Shown here: in pieces, positions 61,314 through 64,000 of the stretch
Numbering within the stretch: position 1 is the stretch's first letter
Layout: each line of letters opens with the position of its first letter
Source of the DNA: an uncultured Eubacteriales bacterium
Lineage (GTDB): Bacteria > Bacillota > Clostridia > Oscillospirales > Acutalibacteraceae
NCBI GenBank assembly: GCA_934695425.1
Contig: CAKUVH010000002.1
Coordinates: forward strand, 62,001-126,000
Direction of reading: 5' to 3'
Length of the DNA: 64,000 bases
Notes under the pieces: generated by a model
Seen by the model: only the letters and a program-made list of their open reading frames with translations
What the model was told of the DNA's origin: nothing
Databases searched by the model: none
Program-made: the position numbers and the translations under genes

Positions 61314-61493
61314 ATGATACATCACGGATTTAAAAAAGGTAAGAGAGTTTTAGTTATATTAAATACGGGCGAGCATGTAGTCGGGAAATTTAAAGGAAGC
61401 AGCAGCTCGTACATTGAATTGGATAACGGAAAAATTAAATGGAGTAATATAAGATCTTCCACGATATACAAAGACAGAATGGCAAAGCAGTAA
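61314..61493 (+). CDS. Small 59-residue beta-rich protein
   Basis: ATG 61314 follows cggagctta (ggag 8 bases away). The product begins IHHGFKKGKRVLVILNTGEH, then VVGKFKGSSSSYIELDNGKI and ends RSSTIYKDRMAKQ. The strand-turn pattern (GKRVLVIL-TGE-VVGKFKG-S-YIELDNG-I) resembles an Sm/Hfq-like or SH3-like barrel. It is very basic, which would fit nucleic-acid binding; this is only from composition and pattern. Confidence 0.6.
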   Translation: MIHHGFKKGKRVLVILNTGEHVVGKFKGSSSSYIELDNGKIKWSNIRSSTIYKDRMAKQ

Positions 61494-61672
61494 GATTATC
61501 ATGCTTCTATGAATCTTTAAATTTATTATTGCCGTGATGGTACTATATAGTCCGCTGACAATTAAAAATGCCGGAGGCTAATCTAACTACTTTTAAATTG
61601 GAGGTCGATATCTACCCGGAATATCAAAATTATTTTAATGTACGGCTTGCCATATAACCAAACGTGGCGCAA

Positions 61673-61697
61673 GAGTAAGGTCTTACTGTAATTTTTC
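61673..61697 (+). terminator. Hairpin before exported protein
   Basis: Perfect agtaag-gt-cttact stem followed by gtaattttt. It may end a short transcript from the preceding gap. Confidence 0.55.
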
Positions 61698-61714
61698 AAA
61701 AAAGAGGTACACGT

Positions 61715-62233
61715 ATGAAAAAAATTATTTCATGGTTTCTGTCGCTTTTGTTCGTGACTACTTTTGTTTTTCCGATAGCAAAAGTAAGTGCTGTGGATTA
61801 TCAAATTCATGTCGCAATATTGTGCCCGAACAGAGAAGAAGCTTTAAATTACGCACACAAGCTGTGTGAGCATAAAGGCGTCGAACGTCCGATGTATGTT
61901 GAGTTTACATCTGAAGTTAATACCGAAGAACTTTCAACGGTAGTTCGCGCCGAAGATATTGATACAAATTATCATATTAAATTCCATATTATTCCTGAGG
62001 GTGGTGGTGTGTCAGATTTAGATAGCATTATTAAAAAATGCAGCGCGGTAATTATTCTTTACGATATTTCCGATCCGTCTTTAGATCCTATTGTAGAAAG
62101 TACAACATTTTTTCCAAAAGACTTAAAAAAGTTAAAGGATACTCATTCTCTGCTTACTTTCTATATAGATCACTTACAGGGAAATTGGTTTCGTAGAAAT
62201 TGGTGGCACAATGCCATAAATTTTGTCACTTAA
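61715..62233 (+). CDS. Exported protein resembling a degenerate small GTPase
   Basis: A 172-residue protein with signal peptide (ISWFLSLLFVTTFVFPIAKVSA). The mature part has YQIHVAILCPNREEALNYAH (where a P-loop would sit, but GxxxxGK is gone), FHIIPEGGGVSDLDSIIKKC (switch-like) and AVIILYDISDPSLDPIVEST, which reads like the YDITDxxSF strand of Ras/Rab proteins. The frame stops at 62233, but a one-base change near the T4 run (62221-62224) would continue it to 62369 with LSLNETRELTDRDGMYKLKD. So the end is probably frameshifted. Resemblance only; no GTP site remains. Confidence 0.6.
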   Translation: MKKIISWFLSLLFVTTFVFPIAKVSAVDYQIHVAILCPNREEALNYAHKLCEHKGVERPMYVEFTSEVNTEELSTVVRAEDIDTNYHIKFHIIPEGGGVSDLDSIIKKCSAVIILYDISDPSLDPIVESTTFFPKDLKKLKDTHSLLTFYIDHLQGNWFRRNWWHNAINFVT

Positions 62234-62442
62234 CGAAACAAGAGAACTAACAGATCGTGATGGTATGTACAAGTTAAAAGATGTATATTTTTCAGAAGAT
62301 ACTCTTTCTCAGAGGGCGGGATATATCGTTAATAATCAAACTAAGCAAGTCAGAGTAAAAGATCAGTAATGAGAGATTATTCTGAATTTTATGGCGAAGT
62401 ATTGGGTTTCTCAAAAAGCTCCTCAAAATTAAATAAGCAAAA

Positions 62443-62482
62443 ATAAATCCGCCGACAATATTATCGGCGGAAAATTTATTTA
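62443..62482. terminator. Bidirectional terminator
   Basis: Stem ccgccga / tcggcgg with A/T-rich flanks, between converging genes. Confidence 0.85.
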
Positions 62483-62485
62483 AAA

Positions 62486-63922
62486 TTAAATTATAGATTT
62501 TTTCTTCTTAGCATAAACAGTTATTCCAAACATTGTTAATGCGCTTGTTGCGATTAAGGAAGCCCATACGAGAACATTGTTCGTGTCTCCGGTTTTAGGA
62601 TTGCTTGTTGCGATTTTGTCTTCTGCTTCTTCTTCAACATTCTTCGCTACAATTCCGTACTGGCTTAAATGTGATGTTTCAAAAACTATGTATCCATCTT
62701 TTATTGTTGCCGGTATAGTTTCTTGTATTTCGCCATCTGAAATATATACTACTTCATATTTGTTAAATCCTTTTAAGTCTTCCGGCAATGCAATTCTTAT
62801 TTTCATTTTAGTATCGCTGATTCTAACTACTTGTCCATCTTCCAACAAGTTTATATCTACGATATATTTAACATTTTTATTTGCTAAGTTTTCCGGAATT
62901 TCTACAGGTGTAACATCTAATTCGTAGTCTGCGCTGATACCGTCTGCGAATTCAATTATTGCTTTTGTTTCTCCTGTGCTTTGAATTTCTTTAACTGTTT
63001 CTGGTTTTTCTGAAGATGTGGACGTAGGTGTCATTGCCAAATCTGTAGTAATCCACATTGTTGAAAATTTATTAACATCCGGTTGTGATTCCCAATCTGA
63101 TTCATGGTATTTATAATATTTACCATTTATTTTTAGTTTAGTATCTCTTGTAAAAAAGTATCCTTTGTAATCATATGATACAAAATATATTCCATAAGTA
63201 TATGTTTTACCATCCTCAAACGTGTTAAATAATTTGTCAGGATTGTTGTCATTCCACATACTGCCCAAATGATGTCCTTTATTACCTCCATCTGTTTCCC
63301 AAGATTCATCTCTAAGAACATAGGGAGCATCATCAGATACTTTTCCGGTAAATGCAGGTGCATCCCCTGCTTTAAAACTAACTGTTACATTGTTTATTTC
63401 AACTTCATCAATATATTTTTCTTGATAAACAGTTGGCTTTATCGTTTTTATTGCAGTTATATAGAGTCCTCTCTCATTTTTTGTTACATTTTTTGCATCT
63501 ACTTTTTCACTGTTTACATATACCTCTGTATTGTCTACAAATGTATATCCATCTCTTTGTATTAAAGAGATACTATACATATAAGTTTTTTCCTCTTCAA
63601 AAGTAGTTATTTTCTCTTTCTCTTTAAGTGCTTTATTTTTTTCCTCATCAGAGTACCAATACTTAACAGGATTAGATTCACCTTTTTCATTAGTTTCCAT
63701 TTTTTCCCAATATTCATACTCTATATCATATTGATTTGCAGATTCACCACTTTGCTGGACAGTTGCTTCTGGCTTATCTCCTGCATAGTAATTATATTTT
63801 GCAGGGCCTAATTCTACTTTGCTGATTTCTGTCGCTGCAAATGTTCTTGTCGGAATAAATGAAAGTGCCATAAATAACATAAAAAATGTTGTAATAAATC
63901 TTTTTGCTATCGTATTTTTCAT
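62486..63922 (-). CDS. Sortase-type surface protein
   Basis: A 478-residue protein. Signal peptide (FITTFFMLFMALSFIPTRTF then AA). The body has two similar beta modules: EISKVELGPAKYNYYAGDKP and YIDEVEINNVTVSFKAGDAP, each followed by a Tyr-rich KTYxYxIxLI/KTYTYGIYFV stretch. A third region near 330-440 (ADGISADYELDVTPVEIP then KYEVVYISDGEIQETI) ends at SHLSQYGIVAK. The C-terminus is NPKTGDTNNVLVWASLIA, hydrophobic, then AKKKKSII: a sortase signal with NPKTG in place of LPxTG. No sortase gene is seen here. The ATG follows ataggagatgacgtt. Confidence 0.88.
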   Translation of the reverse strand: MKNTIAKRFITTFFMLFMALSFIPTRTFAATEISKVELGPAKYNYYAGDKPEATVQQSGESANQYDIEYEYWEKMETNEKGESNPVKYWYSDEEKNKALKEKEKITTFEEEKTYMYSISLIQRDGYTFVDNTEVYVNSEKVDAKNVTKNERGLYITAIKTIKPTVYQEKYIDEVEINNVTVSFKAGDAPAFTGKVSDDAPYVLRDESWETDGGNKGHHLGSMWNDNNPDKLFNTFEDGKTYTYGIYFVSYDYKGYFFTRDTKLKINGKYYKYHESDWESQPDVNKFSTMWITTDLAMTPTSTSSEKPETVKEIQSTGETKAIIEFADGISADYELDVTPVEIPENLANKNVKYIVDINLLEDGQVVRISDTKMKIRIALPEDLKGFNKYEVVYISDGEIQETIPATIKDGYIVFETSHLSQYGIVAKNVEEEAEDKIATSNPKTGDTNNVLVWASLIATSALTMFGITVYAKKKKSII

Positions 63923-64000
63923 AACGTCATCTCCTATTTAAATCTTAGTTTCTTTAAGTAAAAATAAGTAATCACAATAATTTAATTTTACCTCCTTTTC

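Overview
The window comes from a low-GC, Gram-positive, probably clostridial bacterium. Evidence: AGGAGG-type ribosome sites throughout, GatCAB amidotransferase, dipicolinate synthase genes (a sporulation marker), a SipW-type signal peptidase with TasA/CalY-like substrates, sortase-type surface proteins, and the SPFH/zinc-ribbon/TPM gene set known from Bacillus as ydjI-ydjG-ydjH. I cannot name the species.

Layout. 1-4.5 kb: aspS (5' end outside the window) and gatCAB. 4.6-5.9 kb: four small proteins with a VSGG/ISGG double-glycine leader followed by paired CxxC motifs. 6.2-9.7 kb: efp, an acidic Cys-rich protein, and a polar amino-acid ABC importer. 9.9-13.8 kb: a large unknown helical protein and an AAA+ ATPase that carries an export signal. 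14.0-30.5 kb: one long co-directional cluster with a VWA surface protein, one SipW signal peptidase, about 15 TasA/CalY-like proteins and a C-terminally membrane-anchored protein. 30.6-34.4 kb: an unknown protein, two acetyltransferase-like proteins with export signals, a small secreted protein and tRNA-Leu. 34.5-40.7 kb: a compact shikimate operon (aroB, aroA, aroC, DAHP synthase, chorismate mutase, aroE-aroK fusion, aroQ). 40.7-41.9 kb: two divergent paralogues behind a duplicated promoter/leader. 42-46.3 kb (minus): TPM, zinc-ribbon and SPFH proteins and two lipoproteins. 46.5-54.3 kb: a small orphan, rnpB, another large helical orphan, folP-folB-folK, a transglutaminase-like protein, an ArAE-type membrane protein, dCMP deaminase and dipicolinate synthase A/B. 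54.3-60 kb: an aminotransferase, a lysozyme whose catalytic domain is split by an SH3 domain, tRNA-Lys, and a frameshifted MBG-repeat adhesin. 60-64 kb: further VSGG proteins, including one with two leader/core units fused, an exported protein resembling a degenerate small GTPase, and a sortase-type surface protein.

Most promising signals. (1) The SipW-linked array of TasA-like genes has near-identical 5' blocks, variable centres and interchangeable 3' blocks, which looks like a recombining surface-fibre repertoire. (2) Four dispersed promoters share an upstream TATACAAAAA box and TTGACR-(TA)n-TATAAT cores whose spacers are 13, 15, 15 and 17 nt; in three of them an inverted repeat begins at the predicted transcription start. 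They control the zinc-finger leader peptides and orphan proteins, so a slippage-tuned regulon is possible. (3) Several proteins of normally cytosolic type (AAA+ ATPase, two GNATs, a GTPase-like fold) carry export signals. That would make sense for proteins acting inside a eukaryotic host, but this is inference.
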